From: Vigna angularis
Lineage: Eukaryota; Streptophyta; Magnoliopsida; Fabales; Fabaceae
DNA: 64,000 bases
Direction of reading: 5' to 3'
Assembly: GCF_016808095.1 (NCBI RefSeq)
Contig: NC_068972.1
Location: forward strand, 33,945,029-34,009,028
Position numbers and translations under genes: made by a program. Positions within the stretch are counted from its first letter, which is position 1; each line of letters opens with the position of its first letter. Of the stretch, positions 1 to 12,554 are shown piece by piece. The notes beneath the pieces are model-generated. The model saw only the letters and a list, made by a program, of their open reading frames with translations, ran no database searches and was not told the origin of the DNA.

Positions 1-1420
1 CAGATGACTTTGAAAGGTACATTGGATGCTCAAGAAGATTGCCCCACAAGTTTAAAAAAGAACATTCACGTACTTCAAAGAACATCTTGACACACATAGT
101 TTTTAAAGGAATTTCATCCATACTAATCAAGTATCTCACTTGGACCTTTTTCCTCATTCCCATATATATGTTCCTCCATGGGTTTAAGGTTCTACATCTT
201 TCGAACATCTGGTCAAGATAAACTTTCTCCTCTGTCATTCAAATGTTTCTTTCTCAAATACCATCATTCTAAAAAGGGGTATCAATGTTTCTTTCTTGAA
301 CTTCATTGGTATTTTATTTCTATTGACGTCTCTTTCTTTGAGATTGTCTTATATTATACACTTGTTCCTTTTAATTAGGATATATGTAGCCTGTTTCCCA
401 CGATGTCATACCTTGAGATGACAAGATTATACTACTAACACTTTCTCTCATGTTTCAAAAGCAACACCATGTAGCTTTTCTTCTCTATTGTAGCTATTTG
501 TCCCTGGATTTTGTTTCAACTTCACAACAATAAAGCATTTTTACATGTTGATATTGATGAGAAAGTATACATGGAGTAACCTTTTGGATTTGTTACTCAA
601 AGCAGTTATCTAATATGGAATGTCCCTATATGGTCTCAAGCAATCACCTCATGCATGGTTTGGGCATTTTCAAACTACTATCTAGTAGTTTGGAATGATA
701 CAAAGTGATGTTGATAATTTTCTATTTTATTGACATTCTCCCCAAAGGACGTTTGTACTTCATTATATATATGGATGACATTGTTATCATAGGTATTAAT
801 AAGGAAGAAATCATCCACCTATAATAATATCTTGCTCAACAATTACAAACAAAGATGTTAGACACTTAGGGTATTTCATCAGTATAGAAGTTGCACACTC
901 TAGCTTTGGTCATATGTCAAAGAAAATACACTCTAGACATTTTAGAACAAATAGCTATGCTAAATGTTAAGTTTGTGGACACACACTATAACTGACCAAG
1001 GAGAACCCTATTCTAACCCTAAGAGATAAAAACGGTTAGTTGGTAAGCTAAATTATTTCGTTCTGACTCATCCTAACATTGCTTTTGCAATGATAGTAGT
1101 AAGTCAATCTTTAAACTCTGCTTATCAAGACCATTGGGATGCAATCACAGGAATCCTAAATTATATTAAGAATGTTCTTGACAAAGGCCTTATTTATGAA
1201 AATAAAAGAATTACTCAAACTATTGGGTATTCAGTTTTCTCTCTTTCTTGTGTCTTCTTGGTGAGTGAGAGAGTCTTTGATTAGGTTCCCAATTCAGGAA
1301 CCTATCAGAATAGTTGGCAGACATTCAGCAAGTCTCTAAGAAGACCAAGGACCAGTTATATTTGCAACAAGCTCATCACGTATGGCTTATATACTCCAAC
1401 TTGAGGAGGAGTATTATAAT
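1..1420 (+). mobile_element. Degenerate Ty1/copia remnant (RT and RNase H)
   Basis: This is a decayed copia pol end reading rightwards. Seen in conceptual translation across stops and frameshifts: DEKVYME near 555-575, YMDDIVII (the copia RT active-site box) near 765-790, LGYFISIEVA near 868, and an RNase H linker region RLVGKLNYFVLTHPNIAFA near 1036-1095 followed by HWDAITGILNYIK at 1132-1170. Near 1400 an AACTTGAGGAGGAGTATTA stretch resembles the polypurine tract plus LTR start that closes copia elements. The first 530 bases are not clearly assignable. No frame is long enough to encode an enzyme, so the element is dead. Its 5' half lies outside the window or is lost. Confidence 0.75.
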
Positions 1421-2203
1421 TATAAAAATAAGGCACAAATCTTTTATAATCAAGAATATCTTTTATAATCTTTTAGAATCAAGAATATTCAGATTACATA
1501 TTGTTGTAAAACAGTAGTAGGATGCTGGAATTAATTATTCTCTCATTCATGCTTTTGAAACAATACATAGGTGTTTAAGAAGAAACAGACTATTGTCTAA
1601 TTAAGGTAAAAAATCTCCTGAAATAAAGTCTCTAAATAAGGAGATATCTACCCAATAATACCTGATCTTAATAAAAGGAAATCTGCCCAATAATTACTAA
1701 TCCTAATCCCTTAATTTTAGGGATTACACATAATTGCTATATTAATTGTGCAATAAATTCACATATCCTGACACATATGAATTATTAGGAATGTTTTTTA
1801 TTTACTCTCGTATTAGATGATACCATATCTCCTCTATTTATCTTACTGATTTCATTTTCTCAATATGAATAAAACACTCATGTCTCAGAAACACATTGTT
1901 TCAGCTCAATAACTCTCTATTTCTTATAGTTTAACATCTTTAAATTCAAATCATGTCCATGTCAAAAGAAGTGTTAATGAAGGATCCTCACATAACTAAC
2001 AAATGTTGTTCAATCACTATGATAATCCGAAATTCAAAATATAACAGAATTGAAAACATTATTAACACTCCCTGGAAAACTTAACCGATAAATTATTTTA
2101 TGGACAAATGACAATAGAGAAATAATGAACATGCACATTTACTGAGTTTCTAGTGTATTTGTACACAAAAGCAAGTTATGATTGAGATGGGTTTATAGGT
2201 TTG
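1421..2203. other. AT-rich intergenic stretch
   Basis: No gene is supported here. The sequence is AT-rich, possibly the decayed 3' LTR of the copia remnant on the left, and it adjoins the 3' end of the minus-strand gene that ends at 2204. Confidence 0.5.
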
Positions 2204-5024
2204 TCAGGAGAAAAGAGAAACACCTTTCAAGCTGGTAGCATCATTCAAGGAATGGAAATCCTTTAACCTTTTAGACAGATCAACAGCAGCAGTCTGCTTT
2301 GTGTCTTTCTTCTGCGCTGTTTCTGGTTCAGTGTATACTTCGTGCTCAATCTCCTTCACCTAAAAGGAAGACACTCAGATTTATAGAAAAACGTATTTTT
2401 AAAAAATATATATACCAGAAGTTACAAGAGCAGATTACTGTAACAATTGAGAAAAAAACCATGGCTACCAAAAGTTTAAACTTTTCCTCACTATCATAGT
2501 ACATAAATTCTTCCAGATATGTATGCCTAGGGCTCACACACTGTAGAGATATGATTGCAGTGGAAAAGTAAGCAGCATACTGATATTTTGTCAGGCTATT
2601 GAAATATTGGGACTGCCAACTTTTCAAGGTAATTCAAGGCCAAACATGAAGAAGACGACCTTGATCTCTAAAGAATACTGTGATCTCTAACTTTTAAAAA
2701 TTAGAGTTAGGGCAATTTTAAGTTAATGACTAAACGAGTATCTGATTATAATGAACATGATTATGCATATCACTGATGGCTGCATGTACTAACATGACCC
2801 ATTGAAGAACTAAAAGTTTACAATTTATATGACTCTGGTGAAGCTATGCTCAGGAAAAACACAGATTTACACAACAGAGAGCAATAAAGTTAATGACCTG
2901 GAATGAAGTCTCATCGCTGTATGATCACAAAAACTAAAAGGGAAAATAAATGATAAAATAGAGTGATTTGGCTGAAAGAATAAAAACTTGAGCATTGTCC
3001 AAGAAACTGAGTTTAAGAAAGTATATCTTAATTTGTGTTAATATTGGACATGCAAAGACAGAGAGATAAAGCTTTCAAGTGGCTAGTGAATAAAAAAATT
3101 TGTTTGTGAATAATTTGAGAGATCAGCTCCTCCCAGTTTTCCAACTAGAGAGTGAATTGAAAACCACAACAAAGTCGAGATTGGTTCCAGAACTTCTGAA
3201 ATAAACTATCAATTTGTCACAAAGGAAAACGTCCACTTCCATCTTATCCACCCAAATTCCACCTGAAAACATGTTTAATTATACTAAAAGTATGGTTAAT
3301 TTTGTTTTATAAATGGTTAGGAGAGTCATGATATATGATTAGAAGTGTCACAATATTATTGAAATATTTAATGATGGTTAACTTTGATTTACAAGTAATT
3401 AACAATGTCAAAAGGTTATTGTCTATCACAAGTGGTTAACTATATATGTAGTCATATTTACTTTGCTTCACAAGTGTTAAGAATAAAGGGATGTAATTGC
3501 GTCAACTGTGATTAACACTGAAAAGTCTAATAGTAGTTAGCCTTGCCCCACAAGCCACAAGCGGTTAATAATATTACGAAGTCATTGAAATGATTAATAA
3601 TAATTAACTACATGTGAAACAAATTTAACTATATTTACACTCATCATTAGCCATATTTGCTGGATGGACTTCAGGTATACGTTTCCCAATGTACAAATAT
3701 CACAGCTTGCCAGAAAAAAAAAATGCATGGACTGTTATATTGTATGTCTATCTATGTGGGACTTAGACTCACACTTGGAATCCTAACAGTATACCATTTA
3801 TAAGTTATACTATTGGCATCTTCAACATGATTAATGTGCATCAACCATATAAATAACAAATATAGTGAACAAAACTAATTCCAAACTCACTCTTTTTATC
3901 AGCTCTACAGGTAGCAAGGCAAGTCGAATCTCTTCAGATTCCTTAATGTACCTGAGTTGAGCTGCAATTAAAAACTTGAAACTAAAATTAGGAACATATG
4001 ATTCAAGCAAGTTTAATAAAAACTTCCCAGTATATCCCTACCAGTCTATTATAGGTATTTCAAAAGTAGAATCAGTATCATTGTAAGATAACAGTTTTGC
4101 TCAAAAGTTCAAAACTGAAATGATTTCATTTTTCTCTTGAAGGATGCTTTGTTTTCTTTTATCCTTATGATCCTTCAGTAACGGGCTTTTGTCCCGATCA
4201 TGTCATGCTTTTGTCTCACTTTTTATCTTATTATGAGACAAGAAAATCACTACCAATTACAGCAACACAAATTATTATTTATGGAATCAACTAAACTTGG
4301 TTTTGTATCTTTCTCTCTCGTAACATGCAACGGTTCAAATCCAAACCCATCTCACAGAATTCAGACACTAATCACAAGTTCAAACATCCATCACTGAAGG
4401 ACCACCAACAAAGATAATATGAGAAAACTATGAACAACACTCATATATTTTTCTGGACAATAAGCAAATACAGCATGACAAACACTTGGCAAGAAATCCA
4501 TCATCTGATTTTAAACAACAGTACATTACACAGCCATGACAGCTCAAACTCACAATTCTAAGGCATAAGAACCACCAGATACAAAAATCATAAATTTTTA
4601 AGAATGCCCCAAATCACAGTCTATAAAAAATAAAAAAATTCAAAAATCATACGAACAAAAAAACTCACACCACCCCCTTTCCCCTTAATCCAATCAATCA
4701 CGCAAAAAGCTACAATCTTTTCCCAAAAAAACTCAACTTTAGGACATGATTAACGAAATCAACAAATACCCATAGCCAATTCAACTAAAAGAGTAAAATT
4801 TTCCACGAAAAAAGAGAAAAATTAGACAGAAACGACTAGCCTGAGTACGAATTTGCATAGGAGAATTTGTTGCGGGTGTAGGCAGAGGTGAAAAAAGTAT
4901 GAAGCAAGAAGATTGCAGTTATTACGTTGAGGAAACACACCATCATGGTTGCACTCCTGAAGGAGAATCTGATCCTCCACCATTGCTGCACCTCCATGAG
5001 TTCTTTTATGAACTTCAAACACAC
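2204..5024 (-). CDS. Small plant membrane protein of unknown function (3 exons, 136 aa)
   Basis: Three minus-strand exons join in frame: 5024-4841, 3961-3891 and 2359-2204 (stop at 2206-2204). The predicted 136-residue protein has an N-terminal stretch with WWRIRFSFRSATM, one hydrophobic segment (about residues 27-45, MMVCFLNVITAIFLLHTFF) fitting a single membrane helix, and then a charged tail with RYIKESEEIRLALLPVELIKR split over exon junctions, ending SLKGVSLFS. Both introns have AG acceptors; intron 2 has a GTGAGT donor, while intron 1 appears to use a GC donor (TCAG/GCTAGT). The second Met (4997, before EVQQWW) is an alternative start. I recognise the layout as a small conserved plant protein but cannot name a function. 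The exact phase match across both junctions and the coherent C-terminus argue for a real gene. Expression is unknown. Confidence 0.65.
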
Positions 5025-5564
5025 GCTGATTATTTTGAGTCGAGTATTAAGACAATGACCTTTTATTTGCTAAATTCAAGCAGTGGACCTCAAAGTGGTG
5101 ACTGCACATTTTCCCCTTGGGAAAGGGAAGGAAAAGGGTATCTACTTATACCATCTTTAATGGCAGTTTTTTTAGTTTATTTTAAAATATATTATTTTTT
5201 TTAGGTATATAATATAGAGGATATTTTGAAAATAAGCTTTGTATCTTGACAAAATACATGCTAAAAACATGAATTTAATATTTTAATTTTAAAACAAACT
5301 TAAGTATAAATGAAAAAGGTAGTGTATGAACTGTTTATGTTTTTTATTAATAGAATAACTTTATATGAAAATGTATAAATCCTTTAAAACATTTTAATGT
5401 AAAACAAAAATATTTATTGTAAATATCTAAATTTAATAATATTGGAGATGCTGCAATTTGACTTTTTTGGTTTGTCCTTTAAATAAATGCCGTTATAGTA
5501 ACGTATAATAATAGTTAATTTTATTGACAAAATTGGCGGAGTAGATATAACTTAAATGCAAATT
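5025..5564. other. Intergenic, upstream of the small membrane protein gene
   Basis: AT-rich sequence that should contain the promoter of the minus-strand gene starting at 5024. I see no gene and no distinctive promoter element that I can defend. Confidence 0.4.
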
Positions 5565-5569
5565 ACTGT

Positions 5570-8055
5570 TGTCAAAACTATTTAAAACGCATCCAAACTC
5601 TCTGAACGGACGCCACATGTTAAGCAAAGGAGGTCTGTCAGAAAGTGGAAAATAGGTATGTGTTGCGGATTGGACGAACGTTTTTGAAGGTAGAGTAAAA
5701 CTGAAATTTTTCTAAGTTCGTGTCACTTTTCTGCATGCACCGGCCATCTTCAACCTTCTGAAATCTCCTCCTTCTCTCTAAAAATTCTCCCTTCTCTCTA
5801 AGAAATCTCACCCTTTATCTTCTCCGATCTCCGTTCAGACACCGTAGAAGCACTTCCAGCGTCAAGAGTTTCAGTTTGAACCGATCGGTTTCGGGTTCTG
5901 AACTGGTAAGTTCTTCTTCTCCTTTAGCCGTTCATTTTCTGGCACATGTGAGCCAATATTCTGGTTGCATGAGTTCATCTTGTTCTGAGCCATTTTTGGT
6001 CTTGTGTTTGGTTTAGTTTTGGAGAATTGTTGTGCGTTGAGGGTAGAAGGACTTGTAGTAGGGCGAACCATATTTTTGCCTCTGTGAACGTCCGATCACG
6101 CTCAGAGGTAAGGGAAGCTTATTAATTTAATTTGTATGTTACTTGTATTGCATGAACGTTCGTTGAATTGAATGAATTAATATGATATATGATGGTTGCT
6201 ATGTTTGGATTGTATGAAGTATGAAAATTGACTATGATATGAATGTATGAAATTATGAAGATATATGTTGAGAAATGAGTTGAATATAAATAATTCTGGT
6301 ATGAAATTTCCCTTATGAAAGTGTACGTTCGTCACTGAACGGTCCTTGACCGTTCGGTTTTTCTAGTGAACTTGGTTAGAATTGGATTCTTTCATTTGGG
6401 AAGAATCCTAGTTGAGGACGAGCGTCTTCGTTTCGAAATACTGTGCATGAGCGTTCGGCCAAGCATAGTTGTGTCTTGGTATTCGGTTATAAACTTAAGT
6501 ATATATATATGTATTTGTATATTTTCATTTATTCTTAAACACTACTCCAATAGTATCTTATTATATTTATCAAGCCCTCTAATATAAGTTTAGTAGTGCT
6601 CGGTCTTACATCAAGTGCTCTTACTAAGTAGTGCTCGGTCTTACACCAAGCGTTCGTACTAAGTAGTGTTCGGTCTTACACCAAGCGCTCATTCTCTTTC
6701 CTATAATCCATCTTGATGAAAATAGCGTTCGTCCAAATTCAATAGAGTTCTCTCTCTACCGTGTTCGGTCATTGACTGGCATTCGGTTTTCTTGAGGCTA
6801 AATTCAAATAAGCTAAGTATTTATAAGCGTTCGGTTTCTTCATGTGAATTCTTCTAAGTATTATTCTTTGAATGTCTTGAAGTGTCTGCATCCATTGGTT
6901 TCGGCCTAGAGTCTTAGTACTTGGCATGGTCTTTTCGGTGTTCGGTTGGAGCTCTCAAGAGTCAGTTCATCTAATTGGCTCACTTTGTAAGTAACGTTAG
7001 TTCTAGTCGTTCTTTTGATATATAGTTGTACTCGGTTTCTTTCTCAACCCTACAGTAACCCTCTCGGTCTTAATCTGTTATGGAACTTGAGACCTTTCGG
7101 TCTCACTCCAAGTGTTCGGTCTCGTTAAAGGTTAAAGTTTAACGTTCGGTATTTGGTACCCTTAGTGATCTTTGTACAAATGGCTTAATTGAGATGATTA
7201 ATAATGAAAGATGAAGAGAATATGATATGGATGAAATGTTTTGGATTATGGACGAGCGTTCCGGGGAGGAATGACTCATGAATTGAATATTGGAATTGGT
7301 AAAGTATCAATGTGGGCATGCTAAGCTAGCGGTTCATCCTGATGTTCCGTGATTACTCGTCCTCACGTAGAGGAGGGTAAGTCATGTGTGGGAACGGCAG
7401 GAGGTCCTAGTCCTTATGGTTAATTTGGACAGATACGACTAACCTCGGGGTGGCAACTGTTGAGGGTATCCCAGTTACTACATCACCCGGGTGCACGAAC
7501 GTCGTAGCTACACAGATTTCATTCAGTCCGGACAGTCAGTCTAGTATTAGGCTTTGCGTGGACGAATGATTAATTATCTTGTTTGGTTGATTGTGTGAAA
7601 TATATGTTTATATCTGAATTAAATTACATAAGCTTACCATGTGTTTCCTGTCTTGTCTGTTTTGTACGTTCGGTTGTCCTTCTGTTGCAATGATCATCCA
7701 TGTGGATGTGAGCAGAAGGAGACGAGCTGTTGGAAGAGGCGCTAGAAGAAGAAAACCTGGTTGAGGTAGAAGTTAAGACCGAACAGTAGAACCGTTCGGT
7801 CAGTAGTATAGTATGATAGTAAGGTGATCGCTCGATCACCTTTTCCCCTTTTGCTTTTGTATGACCATTCGGTATGGGCTTTTGTAAACCGTTCGGTCAG
7901 AATTGCACACTGTACAGCTTTAATTTCTTGTCCTTCTTTGTAAGGTCGTTCGGCTATAACCGTACGTTCTCTTTTAGTGTAAGATTGATCTGTATTACTA
8001 TTTAATGTGATTATTCTATTGTATAGTTTTAGACTGTATTTTTGGGGATGTTACA
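5570..8055 (+). mobile_element. Solo LTR of a gypsy-type retrotransposon, GTTCGGT-rich
   Basis: The element starts TGTCAAAACTA at 5570 and ends GGGGATGTTACA at 8055, the TG...CA form of an LTR. It is flanked by a perfect 5-bp duplication, ACTGT, at 5565-5569 and 8056-8060. At 2486 bp with no coding region and no primer-binding site or internal domain, it is best read as a solo LTR left by recombination between two LTRs. The motif CGTTCGGT and variants recur dozens of times on both strands. A related LTR lies inverted at about 29100-31553, sharing the start (TGTCAGACCC there), a short tandem repeat, and the stretch around 7380-7420 reading AGGAGGTCCTAGTCCTTA. Intact duplication suggests moderate age. 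Confidence 0.85.
6592..6690 (+). repeat. Tandem repeat, about 37 bp x 3, inside the solo LTR
   Basis: Three successive units of the form AGTAGTGCTCGGTCTTACA followed by CCAAGCGCTCGTACTA, with a few substitutions. The same array occurs inverted at 30427-30522 inside the related LTR, so it is a family character and not a local accident. Confidence 0.8.
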
Positions 8056-8060
8056 ACTGT

Positions 8061-8681
8061 TATAAAAAAGCTTAGATGAAAATTGCGTGGATTTCAAATA
8101 TTAATGATTTAACTAATAATAAAAATATTTTAAATTCTATATGTCATAGACAAATCGAATTATATACCATGCTTTACCAACTAAGATAATTAGTCTAAAC
8201 GAAACTTTAAAATAATCTTTTGCAATTTTGATGGGCTCTTGGTATCACGCCTTATTTTCCCAAAAATATAAAATAATGAAATAAAGTTGTTTATTTTGTC
8301 AGAATTCAAAATCTTAAATTCCTACCGCTCGATTTCACCTTACTTTTCGATTCCACTTACCGCTCGGTTCCACTTGGTTCAACCTTACCGCTCGGTTCTC
8401 CATTCCATCACTTGGGTCTACCTTTCACCAATCGGTCCAATCTTTCACCGCTTAATTGTCAAATCTCAATCCTAACTACCACCGCCTCACTACTCAACTG
8501 CTTCCTGTTAATTTCCTTTCTGCTGTATATATATAGGCATTGGCTTATATCTTTTTGTAACTATTCCTACATTCATTAGAAATATACACGTTTTCTCTTC
8601 TTCATGGCTTTCAATACTTTTCTCTATGAGTATGAATATGAAGACAATATTTTGCCTCTCATTATCGGGGTACCTCTATGA
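8061..8681 (+). repeat. Probable 5' LTR region of the copia element
   Basis: This stretch ends directly before a primer-binding site and so must contain the 5' LTR of the copia element that follows, but the LTR start cannot be fixed because no 3' LTR is present for comparison. It holds the repeated phrase CCGCTCGATT/CCGCTCGGTT around 8325-8400 and a TATATATATAGG box near 8530. Confidence 0.5.
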
Positions 8682-8694
8682 TGGTATCAGAGCC
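8682..8694 (+). other. Primer-binding site of the copia element
   Basis: TGGTATCAGAGCC, the standard plant LTR-retrotransposon primer-binding site complementary to initiator Met tRNA. It sits where an LTR should end, 318 bases before the gag start. Confidence 0.85.
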
Positions 8695-9011
8695 ATAGTT
8701 AGAGCCTATCCTAGCGAGTTCTAAGTGGGCATTCTATTCTTCTATTCCACCCGCTATCGGGCCGTTATCGGACCACCCAATTTCTACTATCACGCACAAG
8801 ATGTTTATACCTCGGCGTGAAGGGGGTGTGTTGGAAGTCCCACATCAACTAGAGATAAGGCTAATTCATAGTTTATAAGTGGGTGTAAACCTCACCCTAC
8901 AAGCCGATTTTGTGGGGTTGAAGAGCTCTGTGGCGCGCATCAGACTCTGGTTTCTACTTCTTCTTTCGCTTTCTTGAGGGTTTTTCTTCTTCTCTTTTTT
9001 ACTCTTCTACC

Positions 9012-12000
9012 ATGGCTGACAAACATAATCGGCCTTCAAGCTTTTTGTATCTTTACCCCAGCGAGAGTCCAGCCACCTCCTTGGTCTCACCCCTTCTTGA
9101 TTCAACCAATTATCACGCATGGAGCAAGTCCATGGCAACTACGTTGAGCGCCAAGAACAAATCTCAATTCATCGATGGAACTGCTGAAGAGCCACCTCGT
9201 GGAGATTCCTCTCACAACGCCTGGAAAAGATGCAACAACATGATGGTTTCTTGGTTGGTCCACTTGGTGTCACCAAAAATCAGGCATAACATTCTTTGGA
9301 TGGAAGATGCTCAAGCAATTTGGAAAGATCTCAAATCAAGATTCTTCCAAGGAGATTTGTTGCGCATCTTCGAGCTGCAAAGAGATGCCTCCTTCCTGAA
9401 GCAAGGAACATCCACCGTCAGTGAGTTTTACACTAAATTGCGCATCATATGGGATGAGCTAGAGAATTTTCGCCCTGATCCAACATGCACCTGTGACGTC
9501 CAGTGTTCCTGCAAAATGCTTTCAACGATTTCGCAAAGGAAACATGAAGACCGATCATTGCAATTCCTTTGTGGCCTAAATGAGCAGTATGGTAATATCC
9601 AATCTCATCTTCTCTTACTGGATCTTATACCCCCCATTTTGGAGATTTTTTCCTATGTCATGCAATAGGAGAGACAGTTAATGAACAATAATTTCCTAAA
9701 TATCATTGAACCCAAAACTATCAATGCTACTATAAGCACTGCTGCTTGTTCTTTTTGTGGCAAGAATGGTCACACTGACTCTGTGTGTTTCAAGAAACAT
9801 GGGTTTCCTGCAAAACCCCTTCCAAACAAGAAATCTTGCTCTCACTGTGGCAACACTAGACATACAGTTGATGTTTGCTATAGGAAACATGGTTACCCAC
9901 CCAGACACAAATTCTACAATGGTAAAAGTCTCCTCTCAAGAAGCCAAGAACCTATCACTAACAGTCCAGGAGACAATTCTGACCCTGAAGTGCGCCTCAC
10001 AAAGCAACAATATCAGGCCCTCATAGCTCTCATCAACCCTACTGCGGACAATGCCTCCAACCCCAAAATCGGTTCCATGATATCCAGTTCTCAGGACCCA
10101 GGTAAAACCATTTTAACTTTTGACAGTGCTGCAGCAACAGGTATCACAACATGGATTTTAGACTCTGGTGCTACTGACCATGTTGTTTCCTCCCTCAAGC
10201 ACTTTCATTCCTATGATAAAATTTTGCCTGTGACTATTAATCTTCCCAATGGCATCACCACTAAAGTAACTCATAAAGGAAACATAAAACTTTATGATAT
10301 ACTTTGCCTAACTGATGTTCTTTACATTCCAGATTTCTCCTATAGTCTCATCTCTATATCCAAAATGGTTTTGCATAATAATGTTTACATGACCTTCACT
10401 AATTCCCAATGTTTTATCCAGGACTTAACAACACACCACAAGATTGGTTTATCTAATCTTCAAGCAGGTTTGTATGTCCTTCACGTTGCTCCTTGTGTGC
10501 ACTCTGCCAGTTCACAAAAATCACTCCTTGCTATCAACAACAACATTTGGCACAACCGCTTGGGCCATTTATCTGATAAGAGATTGGAGGTTCTTAAACA
10601 AAAATATCCCTGCATTGACTATAGATCAGACAATTGTAATGCCTGTCACATTGCCAAACAAAAGAAATTACCCTTTACTACTCATAACTCTATTGCTCTA
10701 CATGCTTTTGATATTATACATATAGATATTTGGGGACCCTGCTTCAATGCATCCATTCACTCTCATCGATATTTTTAAACAATTGTTGATGATCATACTA
10801 GATACACATGGGTTCATTTAATGCATGCCAAATCTGAAACAAGAAATCACATTCTGCATTTCATATCTTATGTTAAAAATCAGTTTCAAACCACTATTAA
10901 AATCATAAGATCTGATAATGGGCCTGAATTTGCTATGCATGATTATTTTAGTTCTCAAGAGATTATCCACCAAACCTCTTGTAATGAAACTCCTCAACAA
11001 AATGGGATTGTTGAAAGAAAACACCAACACCTTTTAAATGTCACCAGGGCTTTGCTTTTTCATTCAAAACTTTCTAACCAATTTTGGACATATGCACTTA
11101 ATTATGCCACTCTTCTCATAAATATCATGCCTACTCCCCTTCTCAATAACGACTCTCCACATGACAAACTTTATAACACAACTTTTGATATCACTAGACT
11201 TAAAGTTTTTTGTTGTCTCTGCTACACCAGCACTCTTCAATCTCATATAAAGAAACTTGATCCGCGTGCTACTGCTGGTGTTTTCCTTGGTCTTCATCCC
11301 ACCACTAAAGGATACATAACATATAGTCTTGCAACTAATGACATTCAAATATCTAGAAATTTTGTTTTCTGTGAAAATGAATTTCCTGACATGGCATCCA
11401 ATACTTCATCACATTCTGCTTTACCTTTACATCATAACAACATTATGCATGATAATGATCAGCTCACTCCCCCTGGCTCTCATAATTCTTCTTCTCTTAA
11501 CAATGAAGAGCGTTTAGACAATACTTTTATTTCTGTTAGGCGGTCTACTCACACTAGAACTATGTTTGCTTACCTTAAAGATTTTCAAATATCATCTTAT
11601 AGTACTCTTAATAACAAATATCCTATTGAGCATGTGCTTAGTTTTGATAAATTATCTCCTGCATATAGACATTTTATTTCTTCTATAGACAGCATCCACG
11701 ATCCTACTGACTATAAAGAAGCCATCCAACATGCACATTGGCGTGATGTTATGCAAGCTGAACTTGCTGCTCTTGACCACAATAAGACTTGGACTCTCAC
11801 TACTCTTCCTTCCCACAAGAGAGCAATAGGTTGTAAATGGGTTTATAAGACCAAGCACAAAGCCGACAACACCATTGATAGATTCAAGGCTCGTCTTGTT
11901 GTCAAAGGATATACACAATTGGAAGGTATTGATTATTTCGACACCTTCTCACCAGTTGCCAAATTCACAACTGTTCGGTTAATCCTCTCATTAGCGGCTA

Positions 12001-12446
12001 CAAAGAATTGGAATCTAAGGCAATTAGGCGTTAACAATGCCTTTTTACATCGAGATTTACATGAGGAAGTCTGCATGCAACCACCACGGGGACTCATTCT
12101 CTCTAATCCTAACCAAGTTTGTCTCCTACATAAATCACTCTATGGCCTAAAACAAGCAAGCCGACAATGGTATGAAAAGCTCTCCTCTTTTCTTCTCTCT
12201 CATAAATTTACTCAAACATCTGGTGATCATTCTTTATTTACTTCCAACAAAGGTAACACCAACACCATCCTTTTAATTTACGTTGACGACATCATTCTTA
12301 CTGGCAATAATAGGCTTGCTATTGATCATATCACTCATCTCCTAAATAAGCAATTCAAAATAAAAAACATGGGTAACTTGTCTTACTTTTTGGGTTTCGA
12401 GGTTGCTCGCAACTCTGCAGGAATTCACCTTTCACAACGCAAATAA
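9012..12446 (+). pseudogene. Ty1/copia gag-pol polyprotein, truncated before RNase H
   Basis: A single frame runs from ATG 9012 to 12446 with only two in-frame stops, TAG at 9666-9668 and TAA at 10776-10778. Gag is followed by two zinc knuckles (CSFCGKNGHTDSVC and CSHCGNTRHTVDVC), an aspartic protease (WILDSGATDHV near 10153), an integrase zinc site (HNRLGH ... CNACHIAKQKK), and an integrase core with HIDIWG, RSDNGPEF and QQNGIVERK. The reverse transcriptase has GCKWVYKTKHKAD, ARLVVKGYTQ and YVDDIILTG near 12280. The RT motif reading LGVNNAFLH has Gly where copia enzymes have the first catalytic Asp. The frame ends at HLSQRK, so most of RNase H, the polypurine tract and the 3' LTR are missing. 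The two-knuckle gag suggests the Ale/Retrofit branch (inference). Non-functional, though relatively young. Confidence 0.9.
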
Positions 12447-12554
12447 AATTAAGAAAAGAAAGAAAACTAATATGATTATTGCATCATCATAATTTAAAAT
12501 TAAGAAAGCATGGATTGAAATTTCATATAATAACGCAATCCAAGAGGTCCTGTG
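12447..12554. other. Short spacer between copia truncation point and hAT-type MITE
   Basis: AT-rich sequence of unknown origin. Its last eight bases, 12547-12554 (GTCCTGTG), form the left target duplication of the MITE. Confidence 0.5.

Noticed and set aside
7624..7839. Ser-rich minus-strand open frame in the solo LTR
   Set aside because: It lies within an LTR, has no neighbours or splice context, and its counterpart in the LTR near 29330-29480 is diverged without evidence of coding constraint.
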